The notes under the pieces are model-generated. The model searched no databases. It saw nothing but the letters and a program-made list of their open reading frames with translations, and was not told the origin of the DNA. A stretch of 64,000 nt of DNA from Pantoea sp. At-9b (GTDB lineage Bacteria; Pseudomonadota; Gammaproteobacteria; Enterobacterales; Enterobacteriaceae): the NCBI RefSeq assembly GCF_000175935.2, contig NC_014837.1, forward strand, positions 3,596,001-3,660,000. Reading direction: 5' to 3'. The first letter of the stretch is position 1. Each line of letters opens with the position of its first letter. Shown here one piece after another: positions 36,336 through 45,777 of this stretch. Made by a program: the position numbers and the translations under genes.

Positions 36336-36902
36336 TTATTTCTCGATGCTGGCATGACCCAGCACATGCATCAGACGGTTAGCCCAGCCAAAGATAGCGA
36401 TGGCGTGAATCAGATCGATAATCTCCTGATCATTCATCCCCTGCTCACGCAACGCGGCAACGTCTTCCCTGCTGGCTTCTGACGGCGTAACCGACAGACG
36501 ACGGGCAAAGCGATAAATCGCCGCATCGCGCGGGCTGAGCGTGTCGGCTTTGTCGAAGTAGAGTGCACTCACCACCGCATCGCTTTTGGTCAGCTGGGCA
36601 TGACGCCGGGCATGAACCACCGCGCAATATTTGCAACCATTCACGATGGAAGCCCCCAATGCGCCTAGCTCTCGGTCGGCACGATCCAGCCCGCCTTCGA
36701 CATACATAATGGCGTTAAACAACAGGGTCCGTGCGGTGTAGCTCTCGGGATCGTGCGCCAGGGTCCGTACATAATCGGAGACCTTTTTATTCGACGGTGT
36801 CACCTTCATCGCATCGAGCTGTTCAGGTGTCGCCGTGGCAACCTCAACCGGCGTGATATAGGGATGCCAGTGCAGTGGCTTAAGGCTGACTAACGGAATC
36901 AT
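36336..36902 (-). CDS. AhpD/CMD-like peroxidase-related protein
   Basis: A 188-residue protein of the carboxymuconolactone decarboxylase/AhpD fold. It has the CxxxH-type active site in GCKYCAVVHARRHAQLTKSD (Cys-x2-Cys-x3-His), as in alkylhydroperoxidase AhpD. It overlaps the previous CMD gene by 4 bp (ATGA). As I recall, paired CMD proteins of this sort (the Avi_7169/Avi_7170-type families) are linked to monooxygenase and ABC transporter genes in other bacteria. Confidence 0.88.
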   Translation of the reverse strand: MIPLVSLKPLHWHPYITPVEVATATPEQLDAMKVTPSNKKVSDYVRTLAHDPESYTARTLLFNAIMYVEGGLDRADRELGALGASIVNGCKYCAVVHARRHAQLTKSDAVVSALYFDKADTLSPRDAAIYRFARRLSVTPSEASREDVAALREQGMNDQEIIDLIHAIAIFGWANRLMHVLGHASIEK

Positions 36903-37381
36903 ACGGACCTCATCAGGCGTAAACCGGACACCACACGGGTCTGGAAATTAACGAAGGCAATCAGTTCAGACAGCGCCACGATTTGTGGGTTGGTCAGTCC
37001 GGCCTGCTCCAGCAGACGAATATGGCTCTCCTGTGCATCAAACGGGGTGCGGGTGACCATGTCGGCATGACGGGCAATTGTCGCCAGCGGTTCAGCTAGC
37101 GCCGTTTCCCCGTTTGCCAGCGCCAGTAACTCAGCGGAGGGGGACAGTTGCGCTAACTGCGCGGAATAGTCAGCCAGCAGGTGCGCATCGCCATTCAGGG
37201 CCGCCATGCGCTGAGCCAGCGCCACGCGCAGGTCGGCGGCCAGCCCCTGATCCTGTTGTGGATGCAGTACCGACTGGCGGCACTCCTCAGCACCGTCAAC
37301 AAACTCCGGACGGAAACGGCGGGCACGGTACAGCTCATCCTCTGGTGTCAGTCCGGCGGACTGATCAATGGCGTCGATCAC
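36899..37381 (-). CDS. CMD-domain protein without the AhpD cysteines
   Basis: A 160-residue CMD-fold protein. It has no CxxC motif, so it is probably a non-catalytic or structural partner of the next, AhpD-like, protein. The start is a GTG at 37381 whose last bases overlap the stop of the monooxygenase gene (GTGA), with AGGAGA 7 nt upstream. Its end overlaps the AhpD-like gene. Such tight overlaps argue for a complex or shared pathway. Confidence 0.83.
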   Translation of the reverse strand: MIDAIDQSAGLTPEDELYRARRFRPEFVDGAEECRQSVLHPQQDQGLAADLRVALAQRMAALNGDAHLLADYSAQLAQLSPSAELLALANGETALAEPLATIARHADMVTRTPFDAQESHIRLLEQAGLTNPQIVALSELIAFVNFQTRVVSGLRLMRSV

Positions 37382-38838
37382 AACGCTTTCTCCTGTTTGA
37401 GTAAGGGTGTGGCATCCACCCATTCATCGCCCTGTAATTCAGGGGTGTCAAAAGCCATCAGGCTGTCGAAATGTGTCTCCACATCTTCGGCAAAGAGCGA
37501 TGCGGCGATGCCGCGCACCAGGCGGTCGGCACCGGCGCTCACTGCCGGAATATCGCCAGACACCTTGCCATGCGTCAGCATCGCCGCATCGTTAAAACAG
37601 TGGATATGCGCCAGCATCGGGCAACTGCCCGGCTCACGCTCACGAAACTCGAAGGCGGGTCCCAAATCAGGCGCATCCAGCATGCTGGCACGCGCTGCGC
37701 CCATCTCCGGCTGATAGCGGCCATCTGACCAGCTACGGATATACGGCGCGATGGCGGCAAACTCCGGTCGGCCATTAAAATCATTGGTAAAACCGGTGGC
37801 GGCAATCAGGTAGTCGTAACGCAGCGGCCCTTGCGTGGTATCAATCAGCAGGCCGTCCGCTTCCTGGCTGACCGCGTTGATGCCACAGTCGAGGAAGAAA
37901 CGCGCGTTGGCGTGACGCGACACCCGTAGCGTCGAGGAGCGTGGGGGTGGCGTTTGTGTTGATGCGGTGTAATCGACAAATTTCCACTTCCACGCGTCAG
38001 GTAACTGGTGCATACCATGCACCACACCCTGGCTGCCAATGCCCGTCATCTTGTTGATGCGCGGCATCTGTTGGCGACGAATCAGCAGATCTACCGCACC
38101 CGCCCCGCTTTCCAGCGCGGTGGCGGCGTTATCCATTGAGGAGGCACCGGCACCAATCACCGCCACACGCTTGCCCTGTAGCGCAGCAAAATCAATGTCA
38201 TCTGCAGAGTGCGCCCAGAATTGACGATCAATCCCCTGCAAAAAGTCCGGTACAGCAAAACCGCCAAGGCCAGATCGCCCGGTCGCCAACACCAGGCGGC
38301 GGGTATAGACGCGGCCAGTCTCCGCGCCCGTCAGATCCAGCGCGATCAGATCACCTTCAGCGGCGATCGCCGTCATGCGTACATTGTTGTGCACCGGCAG
38401 GTTGAGCACCTTGCGATACCAGACGAGGTAATCCATCCACACATCTTTCGGGATTTTGTCCAGCGCCTGCCAGGCTTCAATACCCCATTGCGCGCTATAC
38501 CAGGCACGAAATGTCAGCTGTGGCAGGCCGAGCGACGGGCCGTGCAAGCTTTTCGGGGAACGCAACGTCTCCATGCGAGCAAACGTCACCCATGGTCCTT
38601 CCAGACCGGCAGGCGCGGCATCATAAGCCACCACGTTGTTGATGCCGGTCAGCAGTAATTTTGCCGTCGCCGCCAGCCCACACATCCCGCCACCAATCAC
38701 CACCACATCACGCACTGGCGAGCCATTATGGGTACGCGTGGGCACCCAGGCTTTGGCGGGTAATTCAAGGAATTCGAGGTCCTGCTGCAACTGCGCTTCA
38801 AGTACGGCAAGACCACCGGGCTGGGCTGTTATCGTCAT
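37378..38838 (-). CDS. FAD-dependent NAD(P)-binding monooxygenase
   Basis: A 486-residue flavoprotein of the flavin-containing monooxygenase class. It has an FAD motif VVVIGGGMCGLAA (residues about 44-56), a second Rossmann motif VAVIGAGASSMDNAA for NAD(P)H, and ATGFTND near the end. I chose ATG 38838 with AGGGA 9 nt upstream; a longer in-frame start is unsupported. It is the first gene of the operon that continues through two CMD proteins and the ABC importer. It probably oxygenates the compound imported by that transporter. Confidence 0.88.
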   Translation of the reverse strand: MTITAQPGGLAVLEAQLQQDLEFLELPAKAWVPTRTHNGSPVRDVVVIGGGMCGLAATAKLLLTGINNVVAYDAAPAGLEGPWVTFARMETLRSPKSLHGPSLGLPQLTFRAWYSAQWGIEAWQALDKIPKDVWMDYLVWYRKVLNLPVHNNVRMTAIAAEGDLIALDLTGAETGRVYTRRLVLATGRSGLGGFAVPDFLQGIDRQFWAHSADDIDFAALQGKRVAVIGAGASSMDNAATALESGAGAVDLLIRRQQMPRINKMTGIGSQGVVHGMHQLPDAWKWKFVDYTASTQTPPPRSSTLRVSRHANARFFLDCGINAVSQEADGLLIDTTQGPLRYDYLIAATGFTNDFNGRPEFAAIAPYIRSWSDGRYQPEMGAARASMLDAPDLGPAFEFREREPGSCPMLAHIHCFNDAAMLTHGKVSGDIPAVSAGADRLVRGIAASLFAEDVETHFDSLMAFDTPELQGDEWVDATPLLKQEKAL

Positions 38839-39071
38839 GATGTTATTCCCTGGCATGGGCATAAACCCGCAACCGCAGGTTTGAAAAGGCGCATTTCATT
38901 ATCCTGATATCGCATAATTAACGATTAATAATTAAAAATACGCATAGTAACAACTAAGGTTTCGCATAATCCCTCTGGCCCCGAAATGTGTCAAGCGACA
39001 TGCTCACTTCGTAACCAATGGATTTCTTATATCTAAAGTTGAAAATGTTCTAAGAAACTGACTGGCGGGAT

Positions 39072-40025
39072 TTAATCCTGATTAATCAGGCGCATAATCT
39101 GCGGGTGTTCGCTGGCAGGTAAGCGCTGAAAACCGGGTAACAGCTTCTGTGCTGCCTGCTCCAGCGCCTCCACCAGTGCCTGCGCAGCGGAAGAAATCTG
39201 GCGGCCCTGCGGGGTTATCACACCAAAGAAGTAAGGAATATCCTCTTCCAACGGGCGTATTACTACCCCTTCCAGCGGCATTCCCCAGGCGGTCACCGGT
39301 TCCAGTATCGCGACACCTAACCCGGCACGTACACAGGCGAGAATATTGGCAGACGAGTTAGTTTCGATGGTTTCGTGTGGCGGGACTTTGAGTTTTTTCA
39401 GTGCTTTATCGTAGCGTCCGCGCAGACGTTGCGGACTCCAGGGGGCAATCAGACGCCGCCCGGCCAGACAAGCCAGCGTCAGTTGCTGCTGCGCCGCCAA
39501 CGGGTCGTGCTGTGGTAGCGCCACGACACAGCGCGACTGACCAATCCAGTGCAGGTCGACAGCGTGGTGCTCCAGCGGCAGGCTGCTCAGACCGATATCT
39601 GCCTCTGCGGTGATCACCGCATGCGCCGTCTGCTCAGCGGATTCACTGATAATCTGGACTTTGTTCTGGAGATTTAGACTGGCGAGCGCCTCGGGCAGTA
39701 ATCCAGCGGCGAGCGCGGGCGTGGCGGCAATGCTCAATGGGCGATGCTGCTGCTGACCAATTTCCTGTGCGCGCAAACGGATTTGCTGCAATGACAGCAG
39801 CGCCTTCTGCACATACTGATGCAATTGCAGCGCTTCTTCAGAGGGATGAATACGCGGCCCATTGCGGATAAACAGCGGATAACCCAACGCCTGTTCCAGT
39901 TCCTGAATCAGGCGTGACACGGCAGGCTGTGAGCGATTCAGCGCTTTTGCCGCAGCCGTGACGCTACCCGCAGAGATCACCGCCGCAAAGGCTTCCAGCT
40001 GACGTAAATCCAGATCATGTAACAT
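39072..40025 (-). CDS. LysR-family regulator
   Basis: A 317-residue LysR protein (helix-turn-helix in residues 5-62, VTAAAKALNRSQPAVSRLIQ). I chose ATG 40025 with GGGA upstream. It lies on the same strand directly before the monooxygenase/ABC operon, with a 233-bp AT-rich gap between, and may control it. The effector is unknown. Confidence 0.9.
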   Translation of the reverse strand: MLHDLDLRQLEAFAAVISAGSVTAAAKALNRSQPAVSRLIQELEQALGYPLFIRNGPRIHPSEEALQLHQYVQKALLSLQQIRLRAQEIGQQQHRPLSIAATPALAAGLLPEALASLNLQNKVQIISESAEQTAHAVITAEADIGLSSLPLEHHAVDLHWIGQSRCVVALPQHDPLAAQQQLTLACLAGRRLIAPWSPQRLRGRYDKALKKLKVPPHETIETNSSANILACVRAGLGVAILEPVTAWGMPLEGVVIRPLEEDIPYFFGVITPQGRQISSAAQALVEALEQAAQKLLPGFQRLPASEHPQIMRLINQD

Positions 40026-40106
40026 GGGGTTAGTCCCTAAGACCTTGATCCCCTGCGACAATCGCAGGGGAAAACCTCACATCATAGAGAGACTCGGCGC
40101 AATACG

Positions 40107-40580
40107 CTATGGCGCGGTAATCACCACCGCCACACGCCGGTTCTGGGCACGGCCCTGTGCGCTGTTGTTGCTGGTGACCGGATATTTCTTCCCTAAGCCA
40201 CGCGTTTCGATATTACTGCGCGGCAGTGATGCCCCTTCCGCCCACTGTGCCGCCACTGCGTTAGCACGTTTCAGCGACAGCTGTTCGTTGTAACTGTCAG
40301 TGCCGTAATTGTCGGTGTGGCCATCAATACGCAAATGTTCAATACCGGTCGCCGCCAGATTGGTCGCCATACGGTTAATGGTGGTTTTACTTTCCGGCGT
40401 CAGTTCTGACTCATTGATACCGAATAGAATTTTGTCAGACATGCCCAGCCCCCAGCCTTCCGCATTCGGGCTGAAGCCCTCCTGACGCATGGCCGCAATC
40501 TGCTCGTCGGTAAAGGTTCTTTTCGACTGGCATCCGACACAGGCAATGATGCATAAGAGAAGGAAAGCTTTAATTTTCAT
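40107..40580 (-). CDS. yfiB: YfiB-like OmpA-domain outer-membrane lipoprotein
   Basis: A 157-residue lipoprotein (lipobox VGCQ, Cys17) with a C-terminal OmpA peptidoglycan-binding domain (INRMATNL, RIDGHTDNYGTDSYNEQLSL, RRVAV). In the YfiBNR system the lipoprotein sequesters YfiR at the outer membrane and so frees the cyclase YfiN. Its ATG overlaps the dgcN stop by 4 bp. Confidence 0.93.
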   Translation of the reverse strand: MKIKAFLLLCIIACVGCQSKRTFTDEQIAAMRQEGFSPNAEGWGLGMSDKILFGINESELTPESKTTINRMATNLAATGIEHLRIDGHTDNYGTDSYNEQLSLKRANAVAAQWAEGASLPRSNIETRGLGKKYPVTSNNSAQGRAQNRRVAVVITAP

Positions 40581-41791
40581 CCTGATACCTTTGTAATCCC
40601 TTTGTTTTTATACATGTGCATATCCGCACGCTCAAGAATGGAGGTCACCGAATCACCATGTTGCGACCAGGCGTAGCCAATTGTCACGGATGTAGTGATA
40701 TTGACGCCTGCAGAAATGGCGATCTTTTGCGTAATGCTGGCCTCAATCCGCGCGGTGAGTTGCTGCAACGCTTCTTCACTGGTCATGCTGGTGATTAAAA
40801 TAGCAAATTCATCACCGCCCAGACGCGCGACGAGATCACTCTTCGTCACCAGTCCAGAAAGTCGGGTGGCGATGCTTTGCAGCACCTCATCACCGGCGGC
40901 ATGTCCCCAAGTGTCGTTAATGCTTTTAAAGCGGTCACCATCGAGGAATAACAGGACAAAATTCTCCTGCGCCAGTTGTTGATCCAATAGCTGGCTGAGT
41001 TTGCTGATAAAGGCTGCGCGGTTGGCCAGCCCGGTGAGCGGATCTTTCAACGCTTTGGCGGCCAGTGACTTGTTATCCCTTAACAGCGAGGCCTTCAGGG
41101 TTTGCACCTCTGCCAGCAACGAGTTGAGGTCTTCGGAGAACACCTGAAACTCTTTGGTGGAACTGCCAGAGATACGCGGGGAAAAATCCCCGGAACGAAT
41201 CACGTAATGGATGGTACTGGTGATGTTTCTGAAGGAGGCAAGAATGCCACGGTGTAACAGCTCGCTGACCAGAAACGAAACGATAAAAACGAAGATCATG
41301 CTACAGGACAGAATAATCACTGAATATTCAATAAAGTCAGCCACATTAGTCACGGTGCCCGACAGTGTCAGCGTCCCCACAACGGCATCTTCATGGGTAA
41401 CATTCACCGTTAATGGCTCGGCATAGATCCAGTGGCGGAGCGTGCGCTGGAATCTGCTGTCATCGTTGGTGTTATCCTGCCAATCGACTAATACCGTTTG
41501 TTCTGACGAAGTCAGCTTTGCCGCAGAAAACATGCCCTGCGATCCGAGCAACAGCACTTTTTTCTTCGCATCATAGCTGTCTTCAAATACGGTGGCCGCC
41601 GTCAGGCTGGTGCTGAGCGTATTCGCAATCAGTTCAAGATTTCTTTTTTCATAGCTTTTAATAAACAACATTGAAGTTGAAAAAAGTAATAACCAACACA
41701 GCAGTAAAATAACGGCAGCATTGATGGTACTGATTTTACGTAACTTATTTCGTATAGATGATTTTTCTGTTTTTATATTTTCGAATTTCAT
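40577..41791 (-). CDS. dgcN: Diguanylate cyclase of the YfiN/DgcN type
   Basis: A 404-residue inner-membrane cyclase with two membrane helices (about 20-46 and 157-185) flanking a periplasmic sensor region, then a HAMP-like linker and a GGDEF domain (VARLGGDEFAIL) with an intact active site. The periplasmic protein YfiR represses it. The I-site position reads TKSD rather than RxxD. It starts 1 bp before the yfiR stop in operon order yfiR-dgcN-yfiB. It makes c-di-GMP for biofilm and motility control. Confidence 0.93.
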   Translation of the reverse strand: MKFENIKTEKSSIRNKLRKISTINAAVILLLCWLLLFSTSMLFIKSYEKRNLELIANTLSTSLTAATVFEDSYDAKKKVLLLGSQGMFSAAKLTSSEQTVLVDWQDNTNDDSRFQRTLRHWIYAEPLTVNVTHEDAVVGTLTLSGTVTNVADFIEYSVIILSCSMIFVFIVSFLVSELLHRGILASFRNITSTIHYVIRSGDFSPRISGSSTKEFQVFSEDLNSLLAEVQTLKASLLRDNKSLAAKALKDPLTGLANRAAFISKLSQLLDQQLAQENFVLLFLDGDRFKSINDTWGHAAGDEVLQSIATRLSGLVTKSDLVARLGGDEFAILITSMTSEEALQQLTARIEASITQKIAISAGVNITTSVTIGYAWSQHGDSVTSILERADMHMYKNKGITKVSG

Positions 41792-41792
41792 C

Positions 41793-42362
41793 TTACTGGC
41801 TTCCTTTGCGGGACAGTAACAATACTTCTGGATTTACTTTCACGCCGCTTCTCGCCAGTGAGTCGAGATTGACAGAAAACACTGTTTTATCTTGATGAAA
41901 AATAAGGCAAAAAGACGCACCAATGGTACATTCCGGGTTATTTTCCGCGATAGTCAGCACGGGTCTGTTGTTGATTTGCTCCAGCAGCTGCACCTGCTGC
42001 TGAGGGGACTGTTCACCAAAATACACGGCATCGCATTGCCGGGTTAACAGATCATTCTCGCTGGCGAGGTAATCCACGCGATAAGCGGTGCCAACAGCAG
42101 TTGCAGGCACAGAGAGGTGCCGTGACGAGGGCAGCACACACAGCAAAGGCGGATGCACCAGTCCCGGCCAATGCGTAAAACTGATAATGCCACTGACAAT
42201 ACGATTCGCAGCATCGTCTTGTGCTGCTACGGCACGTAAAGGCATTGAAATAAAAAGAAAGAGGCAAGGGAGAGCGATAATAAACATCCTGGTCACGGCG
42301 ATGACCGATATAAAGGCGTTTACTCCACTCAGGATGCTAGGTTTTTCTTGTTTTATTGGCAT
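41793..42362 (-). CDS. yfiR: YfiR periplasmic repressor of DgcN
   Basis: A 189-residue YfiR-family protein. The mature part (RIVSGIISFTHWPG, CDAVYFGEQSPQQQ, SRSGVKVNPEVLLLSRK-like C-terminus) follows E. coli YfiR, including the conserved disulfide Cys in the ECTIG and SFCLI region. I chose ATG 42362 with AGGGA 8 nt upstream. This leaves an unusually long N-terminus before the signal helix; ATG 42287 would give a standard signal peptide and 164 residues but has poor ribosome spacing. It is the first gene of yfiRNB. Confidence 0.87.
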   Translation of the reverse strand: MPIKQEKPSILSGVNAFISVIAVTRMFIIALPCLFLFISMPLRAVAAQDDAANRIVSGIISFTHWPGLVHPPLLCVLPSSRHLSVPATAVGTAYRVDYLASENDLLTRQCDAVYFGEQSPQQQVQLLEQINNRPVLTIAENNPECTIGASFCLIFHQDKTVFSVNLDSLARSGVKVNPEVLLLSRKGSQ

Positions 42363-42670
42363 ACATCCATCCCTGAAGGTTATGAGTAAAATTTTACCAT
42401 TGTCGTCTAAATATGAATAGATCCCGGCCATTCCCCTCTGAGAAATAGCGCAGAACTGAGGCAAATTGTACCGGGTATTGTGACGAAGGTTTGGTAATTA
42501 TTGGTCCTGACCGCAAACAAAAACATGATGATTAAATGGATCGATTAAAATATTAAAAAAACTATTTTTCATAGAGTTAATTATAAAAACAGATCCATTT
42601 ATAAATAGAGAAATGCCGAAAAGTACCGTTTCCTGCGATTTTATCGGATTTTTCTGTCTCACCAACGAAA

Positions 42671-42696
42671 ACCGCCAGTCACAAGTGACTGGCGGT
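42671..42696 (-). terminator. Terminator after the proline dehydrogenase gene
   Basis: Perfect 12-bp stem with a 2-base loop, 42671-42682 and 42685-42696, 8 bp beyond the stop on the minus strand. The T-tract is short (TTTCG). The remaining 42.47-42.67 kb gap is AT-rich and holds the yfiR upstream region. Confidence 0.6.
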
Positions 42697-42703
42697 CCTG
42701 TCG

Positions 42704-43612
42704 TTAGCGCTTAATCAATGCTCGCAATATGTAGCCGGCGATGCGCGGATTCTCCTGCAAACGCCGGGTGCTGTAACCATACCAGTCGGCACCGTAGGGC
42801 ACATACACCCGCACAGCAAAACCGAGGGCACGCACTTTGTCACGCAGGGGTTCACATACCCCCAGCAGCATCTGAAATTCAAAAGCATCAGGCGCAACAT
42901 GATGCTGTTTTGACAAGGCTACCACCGCTTCAATCAACGCTTCGTCATGCGTCGCGACACTGACAAACAGCCCTTCAGCGAAGCAGCGCTTAACGTGAGC
43001 GAGAAAATGGGGGTTGATCGCCGAGCGGTCCCGACTCGCTTCTGCCACCAGGAACTGAGGGTTTTCCTGATAAATTCCTTTGCAGATACGTAATCGGCTG
43101 CGTGTGGCCATTAACTGATTGATATCCGCATAGCTGCGCTGCAAATACGCCTGGACGGCAATCCCCAGATCGGGATAGTGCGGCTGCAAACGACTCAACA
43201 GATCCAGCTCTTTCTGCGTACATTGCAGATCTTCCATATCCAATGTGGCAGTTTTCGCTACCTGTGTCGCCTGCGCCAGGATCTGCCGAATGCGCGCTTC
43301 GCACTGCGCTTCATCATTCAGTAACCCTAACGCCGAAGGTTTAATCGACAATTCAGCATCAAGATTATTGGCAGCAATTGCGGCAATCGCTGTGGCATAG
43401 GCGGCGTTCATGGCATCAGCTTCAGCCGCAGAAGTGGCAGATTCGCCCAGCACATCCAGCGTCACGCCAAACCCGGCACGATTCAGGTTGTGAATGACCT
43501 GCAACGCCTCTTCCAGGGTGGAACCGGCCAGATAACGTGTGGAAAGACGCTTAACGATAGCGCGTGGAATAAAAGGCAGACTACGGGCAACTAACACATC
43601 AATGAAATGCAT
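42704..43612 (-). CDS. Monofunctional proline dehydrogenase
   Basis: A 302-residue FAD-dependent proline dehydrogenase-family protein, converting proline to pyrroline-5-carboxylate. The core barrel motifs are visible: GVTLDVLGE, LSIKPSALG, LDMEDL, RICKGIYQE, VATHDE, FEFQMLLGV and a C-terminal YGYSTRRLQENP. It is monofunctional, unlike the large enterobacterial PutA, so it is probably an additional enzyme. I chose ATG 43612; its ribosome site is weak. Confidence 0.88.
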   Translation of the reverse strand: MHFIDVLVARSLPFIPRAIVKRLSTRYLAGSTLEEALQVIHNLNRAGFGVTLDVLGESATSAAEADAMNAAYATAIAAIAANNLDAELSIKPSALGLLNDEAQCEARIRQILAQATQVAKTATLDMEDLQCTQKELDLLSRLQPHYPDLGIAVQAYLQRSYADINQLMATRSRLRICKGIYQENPQFLVAEASRDRSAINPHFLAHVKRCFAEGLFVSVATHDEALIEAVVALSKQHHVAPDAFEFQMLLGVCEPLRDKVRALGFAVRVYVPYGADWYGYSTRRLQENPRIAGYILRALIKR

Positions 43613-44103
43613 TTTCTGGTTCTCAGACAATAGATTACCTGATTCAGCGCAGCATGCGCAGAATCCGGGCACAGGCGTATTTCCCGATGCTTTAAGCATC
43701 GGTCACGCATTAGATAAGCGATGACCGCGCGTTACGCGCGAGGCTCAGAGGTGTGCAGTTGTCAGAGGAGGCCAGGCAGCAGCATTCACGGTGTGATGTT
43801 TCCAATCAATGGTTTAAACACGTTAGTTCAACAGATTGCGTACTTTTAAGGGAACTGTCAAGGAAGTGCTGGTGGCAAGCATTTGCCTTGCCCGGTAGCT
43901 GGCATTGCGCATCGGTTAAGTACAAAGGCGGCTCCCCGGATTGCATTGGCCCACCCTCCTTTAACCAGGAATTCATCTTCTCTTAATGAGACGAATCATA
44001 ATCGCGCTCAGAATTTTCTTATCTCTCATTTCTATAATCTGATTTCAAAATATTTCTACAGAAAGAAAAATACCCAGACTACATCTCAATGGAATGAAAT
44101 ATC
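43613..44103. other. Intergenic gap without recognised genes
   Basis: This 490-bp stretch holds a short GC hairpin near 43730 (CGCGCG repeats) and otherwise nothing I can support. Short frames through it have no ribosome sites or family likeness. It must hold the promoter of the enhancin-like gene in its right half. Confidence 0.4.
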
Positions 44104-45777
44104 GTGAAATTAAATCAGTTAGCTATGGGCATTACCCTGGCACTTTCCCCGTTGCTGCTTGCAGGTAATGCAAACGCCAACAGCTCCCCATGGTGGGAAG
44201 AATTTAGCAGTAATCCTGGCTTTCTTGAGGCGCTGCCACATATCGGTACCAGTCTTGAAGCGTTGCGCCAGGAGACGGAGCAAGGCCTGCGTGACTCTGT
44301 CGATAGCCGTACCCCGCTTTTCTGGCTGAAACGCACCATGGAAATGTATCCTCCCGGCTTCCCTGACCGTTACAATATGCCGGTTGCCCATCATGAAACC
44401 AAAGATTGGGTTAACACCCCTTATGCGACTGTGGGCCGGGGCATATTCTTCTTTACCCGTACATTTGGCGAAGCCGGACAAAACGTAACGGTTAGCGTCG
44501 GTAATATTCCCGCCGGAGCAAAGTGCTACGCGGCGACAGGGCGTGAGTTTGCGGATAAAGATGCCATGTATCTGGATCAACAACAATTAACCGCGAAAAG
44601 TGATAACTCGTACACCTTTAAGAAAACGGGTGTTTTGTTATTAGGCTGTGGCGATCCAGATAAACAACAACCTGGCGAATTTGTTCCCTTTAAAATAACC
44701 GGGGGCGGCAACAGCCATTTGTTTATTTTGGGACAAAATACCCAAAGCGACTGGGCTGCCAGTAAAACCATTGCCGATAAATTTGGCTTTGCGCTATTGT
44801 ATGACGGACACGCAAATACTGTCGTTCCCACACGCATTGCACAACACACGGATGAAATGATCGGCAAAGTATTAGGCGATAACCTCCGCGTTGTGGCTTT
44901 GTACGAAAAAATTAATGGTATGGATGGTTCTGAGTATTTGTTTACATCGCCAATGGGTTCGATGTTCACGAATTACGATAACTGCTGTTTTGCCGATTAT
45001 CGTAATGGTTATATTGGTGTTGGTTTCCACGCTAACACGATGAATGATAAAAAAGGTGATAACTGGGGCGTCTGGCATGAATTAGGTCATACCTACGAAC
45101 CAATGAAAGAGAATTTTAATCTGTTCTCTGAGATTCAGGTCAATCGCTATTCTATTGAAGCCTGTCAGATGTTTATGGGGCGAGAAATCCCCCTGAATAA
45201 ATGCCATGTGGATATTTCGCCTGAAGAGGGTATTTGGGAAAAACAGGCTGTCGCTAATTTTATTGCTTCGGGCATGTACTACCCAGACTACAGCACCATT
45301 AATAACTTATGGAAGCAGCTTAACTTCTTTTCGCGTCTGCGCTTTTCCTATGGTGAAGATTTCTTTCCTAAAGTGAATCAGGCGCGTCTGAAAACCATTC
45401 AGCAGGCTCCGGGCAATACCATTGCAGAAAAGACCGATTACGTGATTGGTTCAAAGCAGAAGGTTATTGACTTCAGTGTAGTGGCCTACAGCCAGGCTGC
45501 CGGGCAGGATTTACGTCAATACTTCACCCAGTGGGGGCTGAATTTCAGCACTCAGGCTGGAGAGAAAGTCGCGGAACTGCAGTTACCGCAACCCGGTGCA
45601 GAACAAGCACCGCAAATCAGCCTGAGTCGCGACAAGATTATCGCTGTCGCGACGAATAACTATGGTTACGGTTATCAAGTCACAGCCAGCAGCGATCAGA
45701 ATGATGTTAACTATCAATGGAAGCGTATGGATGGTGATGACGCATTTACACCAAAACTACCAATAGCCCGACCGTAG
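44104..45777 (+). CDS. M60/enhancin-like metallopeptidase, N-terminal part of a frameshifted gene
   Basis: A 557-residue frame encoding a secreted peptidase of the M60/enhancin family, which attacks mucin-like glycoproteins. A signal peptide ends near GNANA (about residue 26). The zinc motif HELGH at residues 325-329 is followed by Glu343, fitting HExxHx(8-28)E. The start is a GTG at 44104 with a poor ribosome site. The frame ends early: after GDDAF (45742-45747) it runs into a stop, while homologous coding continues one base out of phase up to 46628. Restoring one T in the TTT at 45745-45747 would give a protein of about 841 residues. The catalytic domain itself is complete. Confidence 0.85.
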   Translation: MKLNQLAMGITLALSPLLLAGNANANSSPWWEEFSSNPGFLEALPHIGTSLEALRQETEQGLRDSVDSRTPLFWLKRTMEMYPPGFPDRYNMPVAHHETKDWVNTPYATVGRGIFFFTRTFGEAGQNVTVSVGNIPAGAKCYAATGREFADKDAMYLDQQQLTAKSDNSYTFKKTGVLLLGCGDPDKQQPGEFVPFKITGGGNSHLFILGQNTQSDWAASKTIADKFGFALLYDGHANTVVPTRIAQHTDEMIGKVLGDNLRVVALYEKINGMDGSEYLFTSPMGSMFTNYDNCCFADYRNGYIGVGFHANTMNDKKGDNWGVWHELGHTYEPMKENFNLFSEIQVNRYSIEACQMFMGREIPLNKCHVDISPEEGIWEKQAVANFIASGMYYPDYSTINNLWKQLNFFSRLRFSYGEDFFPKVNQARLKTIQQAPGNTIAEKTDYVIGSKQKVIDFSVVAYSQAAGQDLRQYFTQWGLNFSTQAGEKVAELQLPQPGAEQAPQISLSRDKIIAVATNNYGYGYQVTASSDQNDVNYQWKRMDGDDAFTPKLPIARP

